A stretch of 64,000 nucleotides of DNA from Kappaphycus alvarezii. Its lineage: Eukaryota; Rhodophyta; Florideophyceae; Gigartinales; Solieriaceae. Made by a program: the position numbers and the translations under genes. Below are positions 23,687 through 33,837 of the stretch, piece by piece (the first letter of the stretch is position 1; the number at the start of each line of letters is the position of its first letter). The stretch lies in assembly GCA_002205965.3 (NCBI GenBank), contig NADL03000478.1, forward strand, positions 1,203,001 to 1,267,000, given 5' to 3'. Under the pieces are notes generated by a model. The model saw nothing but the letters and a program-made list of their open reading frames with translations. It had not been told where the DNA came from and did not search any database.

Positions 23687-24270
23687 CTAGAGACGAAGTT
23701 GTGGTGAGCTGTCCCGATGAATGGCCGCGACCAGTTCCTGACGTACTGGGACCTGCACGAGGTCCTCTCGGGGGACGACCGAACCTCTTCTGGGCGGGTT
23801 GTTGTCTCCCGAAGGTCCTCCTCTGGTCATCATCACTGCTTCAGGAGGATCCTCGCCGCCTCCAACGTTCCCAATTTGTGGCGGGGAAGGTTCCCATAGA
23901 GGATACGGGACCAGGTATTCCATATCCGGGGGTAAGGCGTAACCTCTCAGTCGCACATCTTGGTTGTTCTTGAGAAATACGTAAATTGGACGGATAATAT
24001 TCAGATACGTTTGCGACAAGTCTCCAGCAGCTACCACCATTCATCTTCCTATAGAGTAATATATATTACCTCCACAAACTCTGGACCTGCTTCCGTGAAC
24101 CTTCCGTTTTGGAATGAAAATAGAACTCTTATTAATAGTCGGAAATCTTCTTCAGGTAGCAATGGTCCGTTCAACGTACGAAAACATAGGCATATATTAA
24201 TGTAGAAATGGATGATTACGTGGAGTTCGTAGTAGTCCCGCGTAATCGAGATGATCCATTCCCAGGCCCT
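23687..24270 (-). pseudogene. Unknown 3' module, copy A
   Basis: Landmarks are NICLCFRTLNGPLLPEEDF, then IIRPIYVFLKNN and LVPYPLWEP, matching copy B at 23,208-23,671 at low identity but in the same order. A Pro/Arg-rich tail (PPRRGSVVPRED) follows. The two copies lie in tandem, suggesting an old internal duplication. This is not a domain I can name. Confidence 0.4.
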
Positions 24271-24449
24271 TTTTCCTCCCATAGGAATCATTCTATAGTT
24301 AAAGATGAGTATGCCCCGTGGTTGCGCATAGTCCTGTGTGAGAAGGAATTCTTCAGGCCTCTGATGGTAAGGGACCAGACGACGTGCATGGATGGCCCTC
24401 CTTGATCTCTTCCCTGAGCTTGAACAGAGCTGATAGTGCGGGTGTCTTT

Positions 24450-25488
24450 CCTCCGTGACGATGCAAGGGTTCGAGTACTTGTTTGGAAGGCCGGCCACTT
24501 CACAGCCTGCTGCATTGCTTTTCCATGTACTACAAGTACTTTAGAGCCAACTGAAAAGGTTCTGACTGCAGGTTCTGCATCCTTATTTCTTGTCTGTGTT
24601 AGCGCGCGGTGTGATCTCCAGCCTTCGGTGGCCAGTAGTTCAACTTCCCTACTCTCTTCATCGATAATATTTGTTTCCATGTCTCTCTGTAACATTCTAG
24701 GAGCCCTTCCGTACATTAGCTCGAATGGTGAGCGTCCATTTCTTCCTCTTCTTCGACGATAGCCGTATAACACTTTTGGTAAGGCATCTTCCCACTGGAT
24801 TTCATTCTCCGACATAGTTTTCGATATTGCTCGTTTGATGGTTCCAACCATCCTCTCCGCTTTCCCGTTGGACATAGGAGCGTATGCGAGAACGGTCTTC
24901 AGCTGAATCCCTTTCTCTTCCAAAAAACGAAGCAGTGAAGTTGCAGTAAAACAAAGGGCGTTATCCGAGATGATCCTTTTTGGAAGACCAAACGGTTCAA
25001 TTATTTCTTTTTCGATGAATCTCAGTACCACCTCAGCATTTGTCTCCTTAACTGCAACTGCTATTGGCCATCCAGTAAGATGTTCCACCCCTATAAGGAG
25101 ATATTTGTTTCCGGAAGAGTTTCCTTGAACGGGCCGCGAAGTCAATTGAGAAGGTTTCAAAGAGACCGGAAACTGGAAAACTTAGAGTTGTCTTATACTT
25201 CCGTATTGGAGTGAATTTTTGGCAGTTGTCGCAGCTTTTCACGAAATTATAGACGTCCTTATGGATACCGGGCCACCAGAATCTCTCAGTTACGAATTTT
25301 TTGGTTGTTTCGAGATCCCAATGCCCTAGCTCATCATGGAAAGTCCTCAAGATCTTCATTCTTTCTTTCAAAGGGGCCACTAGTCGGGGACCGGCTTTAG
25401 TGTGCCGGAAGAGTTTCCCATTCCACAATGTAAAAGCCTTTTGATTCCTGCGTACCCAATTTCTGTGTTCAAGATCAACCTTTCTCAT
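24450..25488 (-). pseudogene. Integrase region of the Ty3/gypsy element
   Basis: The zinc-binding N-terminal domain shows HDELGHWDLETTKKFV, FWWPGIHKDV and CDNCQKF (HHCC pattern, about 25,240-25,350). The catalytic core follows in another frame with GVEHLTGWPIAVAVK, the second Asp in SDNALCF, and the Glu in APMSNGKAERMVGTIK (D,D(35)E arrangement). A C-terminal segment with GRAPRM ends the recognisable part. This enzyme inserts the cDNA into the genome; the frame change between the zinc finger and the core disables it. Confidence 0.85.
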
Positions 25489-25529
25489 TTCTAGTCCATC
25501 GAGGAATTTATCAGTCCGTGAATATTAGC

Positions 25530-26070
25530 TTCGTACTCGTTATCGTTCGGCAACTGCAACTCGGCACTCCGACGATGTCCTCGAAGCTTTTTCATTTGGA
25601 ATCAGTGCGTCCCTCAAGCGGGATAGGTAATCGGCAGGCTGATTATTGCGTCCGGGTCTATACACAATTTCAAACCGATATTCTGCGAAAATGTCGAGCC
25701 ATCGGGCCAAGCGGTGATGTACATCCTTCTTTTGGAATGCTGTCTTAAGTGCCTGGTGATCAGTTATCAAGACAAATTTCTCGAGTGATAAAAGGTATAC
25801 GCGAAACTTTTTCAGCGCGAAGACGACAGCTAGCGCTTCTTTCTCGCAGACTGAGTATCTCTTTCCGCATCATTCAGAGTTCGGCTTGCGAATTGAACAG
25901 GGTGTAGTCTTCCGTTTTCATCTTTTTGGGACAAAACGGCACCCAAAGACCGTTCTGAGGCATCTGTCTCCACAACGAATGGTCTCTTGAAATCTGGGTA
26001 CATGAGAACTGGGGGGACACATAGCTTATCTTTAAGCTCCTGAAATGCAGTTTCCATTTCCTTGTTCCAG
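25530..26070 (-). pseudogene. RNase H region of the Ty3/gypsy element
   Basis: The frame 26,057-25,830 begins with AFQELKDKLCVPPVLMYPDF and carries VETDASERSLGAVLSQ, the tether and first catalytic Asp region typical of Ty3/gypsy RNase H. It continues in a second frame with TDHQALKTAF, HHRLARWLDIF and VYRPGRNNQPADYLSRL. It degrades RNA in RNA-DNA hybrids during reverse transcription. A frame change lies between the two parts. Confidence 0.85.
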
Positions 26071-26299
26071 TAAAATTTTCCGTTCTTCGTAGTGCTGGCA
26101 TGTAACGGTGCTGCAGTCTTGGCGAAATCTTTGATAAATCTTCTGTAATATGAGGCCAGTCCTAAGAAGCTTCGACCTCCGTCTTTGAAGCGGGCCTTGG
26201 TGCCAACTTGATTTTTTTCGTTTTCTCTGGATCCACTCTAATTCCCTCTTGGTCGACGATATGACCGAGTAATTGGATAGAAGTTTTCGCAAAGAAGCA

Positions 26300-26940
26300 T
26301 TTGCTCAACTTAATTTTCAGCTATACTCCGATATCCTCTCCACAACTGTCTTGACGTGCGAGATGTGCTGATCCAATGTTTTGAGAATATGACGACATCA
26401 TCGATATAGACTCTTGCGAATGGAAGTCCTTTCAAAACCTCGTTCATCATTCTTTGGAATGTAGCTGGTGCATTCATGAGACCAAAAGGCATCACTTCGA
26501 ACCTGAATACCGGCTTTGCTGGTAAAGGTTGTTTTTTCCTTACATTTTTCATCCAATGGAATCTGCCAATAGCCAGTGTAAAGGTCAATTGAGGTGAAAT
26601 ATCTCCCGTCCTTCAGGTCCTCGAGGATTCCTCCATATTTGGAATCGGAAATCGATCGGGTATCATTCTCTGGTTCAGTTGTCGGTAATCGACGCAAAAA
26701 GCAGCTTTCCATCCTTCTTTGGTGCGACCACAACTGGAAACGACCATGGGGATGAAACTGGTCGAATAATATCATTTTTCAGCATACTTGTAACATTTTC
26801 TGAGATAAATTGGTCATATTTTGGCGGTTGACGTCTAGGCTTGGTAAATCGGTTGAGTGTCGGTAAGTTCGAACGAGTGAGTAACCGGTACACTTGCTTG
26901 TCTTAAATCTGAAACGCTCCATGCAATTACTTCGGAAGAT
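26300..26940 (-). pseudogene. Reverse transcriptase region of the Ty3/gypsy element
   Basis: Successive frames carry MLKNDIIRPVSSPWSFPVVV and APKKDGK, then [10 protein letters not shown], then [20 protein letters not shown] and the catalytic YIDDVVIFS near 26,400. These are the fingers and palm motifs of the Ty3/gypsy reverse transcriptase. At least two frame changes interrupt it. Confidence 0.88.
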
Positions 26941-27229
26941 GTTAACATGTCGGATATTTTCAGTGAGGCGGGGGCGGGAAGGTGCTGCACTTTTCCTTGG
27001 ATTTCTGCCATTTGGCGCCCTTTTCTTCTTGATCCTCAACCTCAATTTTGAAGGACCTCTTCCGGCGTGCTCACATCTTCATATATGGAATTCGACATAT
27101 TCTTTTTCTTGCAAAGGTAATCTTCTTTCATGCTCCGAATTCTTCCTTTGATTCGATATTATCGCAAAAAGAAACACATTCGGTCAAACTTATCCTAGAA
27201 TTCCAGTCTCATCTGTTTCAAACCCAGAA

Positions 27230-27725
27230 TCATAATCGTCCCATGCCATGTTCATTACCCCCGAGGGTACCCTTTTCCACTTCCGAAAGTGTTAGTTGGT
27301 TCGAATCTTCGCTGTCATAGCTAGAAGTGAAATCTTCACTGTCCGTTTCTTTTAAATCTTCAGGATGCGTGCTTTTGTCGAAATCCAGGGGCATCTTCAC
27401 GGTTCTGCCGTCAATATTAACTGAAACCATTTGGTTGCCCAAGTCAATGCATGTCCCTAGTCTTTCCATGGTAGGGCAGCCAATGATTGCATCGAAAGGG
27501 AGATCCGGCATGACAAGAAAGTCTACATCAACTTTAGAGTCCCCAAAGAACACGGAAACCTTGTCAACAGTGCCCATGCATTTTGAGACGGTTCCATCCG
27601 CTACAGTTATTTTTCGAGTCGTTGGAATAATTTCGAGACCTAGATCTGTCACCAAAGTTTCTGAAATGAGGTTTGGAACAGCGCCCGAATCGAAAGAGCT
27701 TGGGTTTTCATACCCAATACTTTGA
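27230..27725 (-). pseudogene. Aspartic protease region of the Ty3/gypsy element
   Basis: A retropepsin-like domain with the active-site DSGA motif in one frame (about 27,690-27,700: SFDSGAVPNLISETL) and the rest in the next (DFLVMPDLPFDAIIGCPTME, where the IIGCP segment corresponds to the usual IIG/ILG flap-end motif). The frame change sits just after the active site. The enzyme would process the Gag-Pol polyprotein. Confidence 0.75.
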
Positions 27726-28219
27726 CTGGTACCAGCTTAAGACGTCTTGGTGCTGTCGAGGCCGATTGAAGAAACAGTTTCTTACCCTTAGCGGACTTAT
27801 TAGACCTGATAATTTTTTTGAGTTCTTTTCTCGCATCCTCTGCGTCGCCCCTCAAAAGTTGACCAAACGTTATCCCAGTTGGGGCCGATGCAAGCTCAGC
27901 CACCAAATTGTACCTCTTCACATACTCTAGTACGTCCTTAGAGATACTCTTAACTTTCTTACTCTTTTTCGTCTTTTGGCCGGAGTGACTCCCACTCCTG
28001 GAACAACTTGATCAGACCTCTTGGTTCGAGGAGGTACAGGTGCTGGGATATGCTCCAGCATTCCATACTCTAGCCTAGGTTTTTCGATAAAATGTTCCCT
28101 TCCCCATCCCTTTTTGTCACATTGACTTGACTAATTCTTCAGCGATGGATACGTTACCGGCATCCGTCAACCTTTGATCCTTCTATTTTGTAAGATTTTC
28201 ATCTGGTCCTGACTCACTC

Positions 28220-29121
28220 CTCGCTTCCGATAAATTTGCTCTTCTGTTGTCTTTAGACCAGCAGTTACTTTCATGATGCCCATATCGACCGCACTTTCCA
28301 CAACGAGTGTTTCTATGTGGATTATCAGGACACCTGTTTTGCAAAGTGTCCAGGCTTGTGACAGTAAGAACAGACTTCTGCGGCCTTAGGGGCCCCAGAC
28401 TGGTTCTTCTTAATGGTAAGAGTAAGGCTTTCCAACTGCGAGGTTATCATGTCAAGTCGATTATCGAATCGGGTTTCCAACCTTTCTTCCAAGTTTTTGA
28501 CATCGCTCCTGACAGATTCTAATGCCGCTGCACTAGTAGCCGGCCTTTGATAATTCTTTTCAGGATGTACGATAGACATCGATGTGCGGGTTTCCCTCGG
28601 TACCTCACTCAGTGACTGAAACGTCTCCGAATTTTTGACAAATTCTACTATGGTACCCTTCAGTTCATCAAAAGTGTGAGGGCCCTTGATGAGGAGGAAA
28701 TCGGAGAGCCGCTTATCCCCCAAGCGCCTTACGCAGCATTCCGTACTTGGCTTGGGCGTTGAACCCAGCCTTTTCATAAAGATCACACAATTATACCAAT
28801 GAGCTTAACAAATCGTCGAAGTTGAGCCGGGCCTCTATGGCGGTACGAATCATCTCATCTGGTTCTACCTCCTTAGCATACTCTTTCACAAGCCACTCAC
28901 ATACCTCACCGAAGTTACGCCCATTCCCGTTAAGAGACCACCCGTCGATAAACTTGGCTTATATTTGTGCTTTGCGTCACCATGAAGATAGGCGAAGATA
29001 CTTGCGGCCTTCTCTTCATCGCCTTCTCACGCATCACAACGTTGACATATGTGTAAAGAAACTCCTCAACGTCTTCAGTCTTGCCCCCTGTGAACGTTAT
29101 ACGAGCAGCGTTGAGATCCAT
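28220..29121 (-). pseudogene. Gag region with two CCHC zinc knuckles, Ty3/gypsy element
   Basis: The product begins at an ATG at 29,121 (MDLNAARITFTGGKTEDVEE), continues with FLYTYVNVV, and after frame changes reads LIKGPHTFDELKGTIVEFV (about 28,690). A coiled-coil-like NLEERLETRFDNRLDM precedes the first knuckle, CSYCHKPGHFAKQ. Dropping one G here brings the closing Cys into phase and reveals a second knuckle, RCGKCGRYGHHESNCW (about 28,260-28,300). Gag packages the element RNA. The single-base change inside the first knuckle breaks this copy. Confidence 0.7.
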
Positions 29122-29205
29122 GATTACAGAAAAGAAATCCCCCGAAGTGTTCCTTACTACTGCTCAACTCGAATACCTCGGGTGCAACCCCCTCCACAAG
29201 AGTAC

Positions 29206-29400
29206 CAAATGATAGGGTAAATCGTCGGGAAAGGATACTTAGAACCAACTACCCAAGAAGGAGGTGTTGCGAGCGACAAATCTGCTACCGTGGTATAGTT
29301 GAACGAACAAAAAGGAGTATATGGAAGAGTTGAGAGGGCTACAAGAAAGTATGGAAGGGGCAGGGTCTACCACTGTGGTCTGCGACCAGCGTAGGAAAAT
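29206..29400 (+). mobile_element. Fragment of the long-inverted-arm element family
   Basis: This stretch is the reverse complement of about 22,670-22,480 with scattered differences. It encodes NYPRRRCCERQICYRGIVER and TKRS, the same basic Cys-containing segment as the element at 21,309-23,170. It abuts the hairpin repeat at 29,385-29,600, which also occurs in part at about 22,385-22,480. Confidence 0.65.
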
Positions 29401-29600
29401 GTTCCTCAGGTCTGAAGTTGAATCTAAACTTCCTACTACTCGGTATTTAACTTGAAGTTGTCTGCCTACTACTCGGGACTTGACTTGAAGTGGACTTCAC
29501 TGCCTACTACTCTGGATTTGACTTGAAGTTGTCTGCTAACTTCAAGTCAAGTCCCGAGTAGTAGGAAGTTGAGAGTCAACTTCAGACCCGAGGAACATTT
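29385..29600. repeat. Inverted repeat made of tandem units of about 35 bp
   Basis: Three direct units beginning cctactactc and containing cttgacttgaagt are followed by an inverted copy (cttcaagtcaagtcccgagt then agtaggaag). The outer parts also mirror each other: taggaaaatgttcctc on the left against gaggaacatttttccta on the right. The whole can fold into a long hairpin. Confidence 0.75.
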
Positions 29601-29959
29601 TTCCTACGCCACTCCAATTTAGAGGACTAAATGCAAAGTTACGCTCCTTAAGTACCTCTTTCCTATAATCGTGAATATGGTCTTAATGTTTTTGAGAACC
29701 CAATATTTCTGGCCTGGGAACAGGTCTAGCCAAAACAAGGATCTCTGGTTCTTCTTCGAACTTGGAACCTTGGACAGAAACCTAGGTTTTTTTGGACTCA
29801 CTTGGGTTTGGAAAATTACCAACATACCACTGAATCCTTTTATCACTTAATTCCTTGGAGGTAACGAGCTACGTCGATTCACTGAGGCTCCAATATGGTG
29901 TCACTTGCAACTGTGCCAAAGGAACCTACAGTTTCCACAAACTCACCTTCAGCAACATC

Positions 29960-30290
29960 CGATATGTGTTATTAATCTGCCGGTAACCGCGTAAGGTAGT
30001 CGGCACCACCGGTATCAGTCCTAGGACGTTATTTCACTTCGAACTCGTGTCCATCCAGAAATTTCAACCAGCGCGCTATTCTCCCGTGAACATTACTCTT
30101 CTTGAAAGCGTAATGGAGGGCTTCAGTTTCAACTGATTTGTTGATAACAACTATACCCGAAACTTTTGAGTCCCAAAATAACTGTGAGGGCCTCCCTTTC
30201 ACATGCTAAATAGTTCCTTTCCGCCGAATTCGTAGTCACACTCGCGAATTTTACTGGACGTATCGTCCCATCCTCCTTCTTTAAGGCTCA
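29960..30290 (-). pseudogene. RNase H region of the second retroelement
   Basis: Motifs ETEALHYAFKKSNVHGRIAR, WLKFLDGHEFEV and GGADYLTRLPAD correspond to the C-terminal half of a Ty3/gypsy RNase H. In-frame stops interrupt it. The following 29,619-29,846 minus-strand frame is linked to it but carries no motif that I can name. Confidence 0.65.
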
Positions 30291-30296
30291 AACCGC

Positions 30297-31120
30297 TCAA
30301 TGGTGGAGTTTAAGGTGTATGTCTTCACTACAAACGGCGCGTCGAAGTATGAACATGATAATACCGGTGGGGATGTAAGGCTTTCTTTTAGGTCTGAAAC
30401 TTTTCGTCATTTCATTTGTCCAGAAAAAGTTTTTGTTTCCAGAAGTTGCAGCATAAAGGGCGGCGGAGACCTCTGCTAACCCAGTAATGAACCGGCGATA
30501 GTAGCCTACCAGGCCAAGGAATCCACCCAACTCGATCGTATTCTTTGGTTCTGGAGCCTCCTTGATCGCCTTAACTGTGTCATCATGGACGTGAAATCTG
30601 TCCTTGCCTACTCTATTTCTAAGTAAGCTGACCATCGGCTTCGTGAACTCGCATTTAGTAATCTTGAGCTTCAAGCAGGTCTTCAGTATGGTTCTTAACA
30701 CAATATTTAAGTGCTTAACGTGCTCCTCCTTTGAATGCGAGAACAATACTACATCGTCCAGGTAAACGCGGGAAAAAGGAACTTCCCGCATAATGTAGTC
30801 CATCATACGTTGAAAGGTCGACGTCGCAATCATCTGGCCGAAATGAATGACCTCAAACTTAAAGGTTATGTAACTATAAACAAAGCTAGTGGTCTACTTG
30901 CACTCCTTGCTTGTACGGACTCATCAATACCCCGGAGAATAAGTAGAGGGTGTTGAAAATAGAGTAGCCCTCAAGTCATCGAATTTTTCATCTATCTTGG
31001 GCAGAGGGCAACGATCGGCCTTTATCTTATGATTCAAGGTGCGATAGTCCACAAAAATAGTGGGTTCCCATCCCTCTTCGATTCAATGACGTCGAAGAAC
31101 GACTAGAACTCGAAAAATTG
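30297..31120 (-). pseudogene. Reverse transcriptase region of the second retroelement
   Basis: The N-terminal motif VDYRTLNHKIKADRCPLP appears near 31,050, followed after a frame change by TSTFQRMMDYIM, the catalytic YLDDVVLFS (about 30,760) and the connection segment FLGLVGYYRRFITGLAEVSA. These are typical Ty3/gypsy RT motifs. The stretch from 30,833 to 30,297 is open; the rest is broken. Confidence 0.8.
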
Positions 31121-31185
31121 TTTGAGGGGAATACGGCTCGTCCGGCGATGCCTTCTGTATAGCAGCTAGTGGTCTCCTTGTCGAG

Positions 31186-31641
31186 TTAACGTATGATAAC
31201 TTTGACTGTTTGTATCTTGCGCTCGACGATACCAGTTTTATTGTGTCGCCTGGGTGGCCTTGGTTTGAAGAAGATATTGTTGGCGTCGAGCTTCCTTCTC
31301 AACGAGCCTCTACGGTACTGGTCGTCTGCTGATAACGCCAGTAGTGCACCATTCCTAAATATCCAACAACGTTCCAGAATACTACACAATGTGGCCAAGT
31401 TTTTGCGTAATGTTATTTTTCCTTCGGTATAACCTGTTCCAGTGTCCGTTGCAATGCATATAGTTCGCCCTTCTCCCCGCATAACCTCGAAGCACAGGTC
31501 TACTTGGAAGTCAACATTAAATGCTTCATTGACGTGTGATAAAGACAACTTGACGGTGGGTTGTGGTCTGTCGGATCCGGCGCAGATGTCGCATGCTGCA
31601 TCCACTTGCGTAGTTGCGTGCCGTAGGCTTGGGTTCATCAC
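31186..31641 (-). pseudogene. Integrase core of the second retroelement
   Basis: An open frame of 151 residues carries the second half of a zinc finger (ACDICAGSDRPQPTVKLSLS), the first catalytic Asp in FQVDLCFEV, the tract ATDTGTGYTEG, the second Asp in LSADDQY, and the catalytic Glu in RRHNKTGIVERKIQTVK. The arrangement fits a D,D(35)E retroviral-type integrase. It lies upstream of the RT in the reading direction, which is unusual for a Ty3-type element. Confidence 0.75.
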
Positions 31642-31689
31642 ATTTGCTTGTTGACAAGTATCGATTGTCTATGCCCGTGGCACATGTGT

Positions 31690-32400
31690 TGCTCAGTGGA
31701 TCCGTTTTGCGATTAGCTTCGGTTCCCTCTGTGCATGTGTCGAGAGTGGGGTTGACATGAAATTCTGTAGGCAGGTGAGCTGTCGTGGTGATATCTCAAT
31801 GCGAATGCGTTTGATCAGCCGTTTCAGCGGTTCGGTAGATATATATGTCAAGAAAGTTCGAGGTGATGTGTCTTGTGGTCGCTGGAATGTTAAGTTCGGT
31901 ATATGTGATATGTTGTCTTGCTTGACATTTTTTCCGACGTCAAGACCGACAAGCACGGAATTGCCTTCGAGAATGTCAAAACGAAAAGGGGAAAGGTTTG
32001 GGTGTTTTTCTCTTGGAGGATACATCCGATCTATCCCATGGTTTTCCAGGCAACCACAATCGACTCAAAAAGTGTATTCCGACACAGTAATGGGGAAGGA
32101 ACTACACTCCCTAAAATGCTACCTCCAGGCCAGCCATCAAGCAGGCCGCGGAGACGAAAAGTGCAAGGTTTTTTGTTTACATCAAAAACGGTCAATTCCC
32201 AGACCCCAACAATTGGCCTTGGGCTATGGAATTCCTCTCCCCATCAATACAAGCATCACTCCTGTGTTGGCAAGATTATGAGTTTAATTTCCAGAATATC
32301 GCACAGCTTAGCTATTTCATTTATCCCGCCGATGGAGCGTGGCGCCCCGAGGTCGTATACAGGGTTTGGATCTTTCATTAGTTGTTGAAGAATTGTGTGG
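31690..32400 (-). pseudogene. Protease-like and linker region of the second retroelement
   Basis: Short frames read VYDLGAPRSIGGINEIAKLC (about 32,350-32,290), then EGNSVLVGLDVGK (about 31,935) and a stretch toward the integrase zinc finger. DLGAPRSIGG is reminiscent of the modified aspartic protease motif of Gmr1-like polyproteins. Frequent stops separate these pieces; the assignment is based on order and short motifs only. Confidence 0.4.
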
Positions 32401-33835
32401 GCGGTGGTGAACGGCGATTGCTGTTACATTTAGCTAGTGTGTTGTGCTGTTCCTGCCATTGCTATCGCTATAGCTGTATTGACCGCTTCGCCTGCTGCCC
32501 TCAAATTCGGTAGATCTGATGTTCTGAAGTGCTGCAATAGCGTCGTCTAATCTGGCCTCGCTTGGTCACTCGCGCTTCTTCGCTTGTGATACTGTATGAT
32601 GTATACTGTACTGTACACTACTGTACAGCATGATCCTTGTTTTTATTGTAATTGTAATGTACTGCCATGAGTCCTGACTCACCCTACGATGATGATCGGG
32701 GTTTCTGGCTCAGTTCGAACTCGGTTTCGATACAACGATGCACCATATTATTTGCGACATCATCTGCACGATGCGACGAGAAACTTACCTTGTAGTAATT
32801 TGTTCAATCATTGCACGGCAGCAAAGCCCCGAGATCATGGAGTTCTCTCTAGTCTCGCTAACAGCTCTACACACGTCGCGATGTAGGTTCATCACCCTGA
32901 CAACACAGCCCATCAGGCGGCTTTTAGTCAGGAGTTACACAAATGTTCACCGCACCGCTGAGGTGTTACAGTAGGTACCGGACTGTACTTTACTGTACAG
33001 TACTGTACTGTATACGACACGTAACACATTTGAGCACTTGTCTTGGACACTCAAAACGCCAATATTATCTATTCGCATGCCTCCGCCGTTCAGCAAAAGT
33101 CTTCACTTTAACACCCCTCAGCCCCCCACCACGCCCCCGCGTTAATCCCAGAATGAGCCGCGTATAGTTGGAAACTACATACGCACGCTGATGCTGCCGT
33201 TTCCTGTCAGTCCCGCAAAGAGTCAAATGTTGTCGTTATCGAACATTTGCACCGCCCCATTTCATGACGGGACCGATAATTCCGATGCACCACCCATTTA
33301 CAAATCGGCAATTGGCTCGTTCCTTCCCTGTAAACACAAGTTAACCCATCCTCCGTTATTCTCTACAAACCTCGAAACCCACTAATCCAGTCAACCCCGA
33401 TTAGCCAGGAGAATGGTACAAATATAAGCGCGGTTCACTACGTCTTTCTTCTTCTGTGCTGTGTGGCGCCAAGTAATTCTGATCCCTAACCTGTGCAAGT
33501 TCCTATAATTCACTACTGAATCGTTTGTTTCCCATCGGCTCTCCGTTCTTATCTCTCTTCGAATCTTGGCTTCCACCTCGTCCTGCAACAAACTGGGAAC
33601 TGCCTGCAATGAAGCGCGGCTCCTGGAGCTCTACATCTGGTTGGCGCATCCGGTTCTCTATCGACGGCCCGATCACTGCCGATTTCGGCATAAACCTTTT
33701 CAGATCGCTACCCTCTCCTGAGCGAAGGCCCCCTTTTCAAGGCACGATGCGTTTCGCTTTCCTAACGTTAGCACTTGGCCTCGGCTTGCATCCTGTCGAG
33801 ACCGTTGACATCCTCTGCCCCTCCCTTCAATTTCG
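32400..33835. other. Interval between retroelement and Cyc8 locus, with GTAC palindromes
   Basis: No supportable gene. Two clusters of TACTGTAC/GTACAGTA motifs lie at 32,591-32,628 and 32,982-33,014. Short open frames such as 33,525-33,995 on the plus strand overlap the Cyc8 C-terminal coding strand and are not believed. Confidence 0.4.
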
Positions 33836-33837
33836 GA

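Larger units (their letters stand above)
23200..29121 (-). mobile_element. Ty3/gypsy-type retrotransposon, degenerate, no LTRs found
   Basis: On the minus strand, gag with zinc knuckles, aspartic protease, reverse transcriptase, RNase H and integrase follow in the canonical Ty3/gypsy order. A duplicated module of unknown function follows the integrase. Every domain is crossed by frame changes or stops, so this copy is dead. I compared the flanks by eye and found no matching long terminal repeats; the element may be truncated at both ends or the repeats may be too decayed. Confidence 0.85.
29600..32400 (-). mobile_element. Second Ty3-type retroelement with integrase upstream of reverse transcriptase (Gmr1-like order), degenerate
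   Basis: Read on the minus strand, a protease-like segment is followed by integrase (31,641-31,186), then reverse transcriptase (about 31,120-30,300), then RNase H (about 30,290-29,960). The reverse transcriptase has Ty3/gypsy-type motifs (YLDDVVLFSHSKEEHVKHL), yet the domain order is that of Ty1/copia. This combination is known from Gmr1-like elements. All domains are broken by frame changes. No LTRs were recognised. A nested or rearranged fragment is the alternative explanation. Confidence 0.6.
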
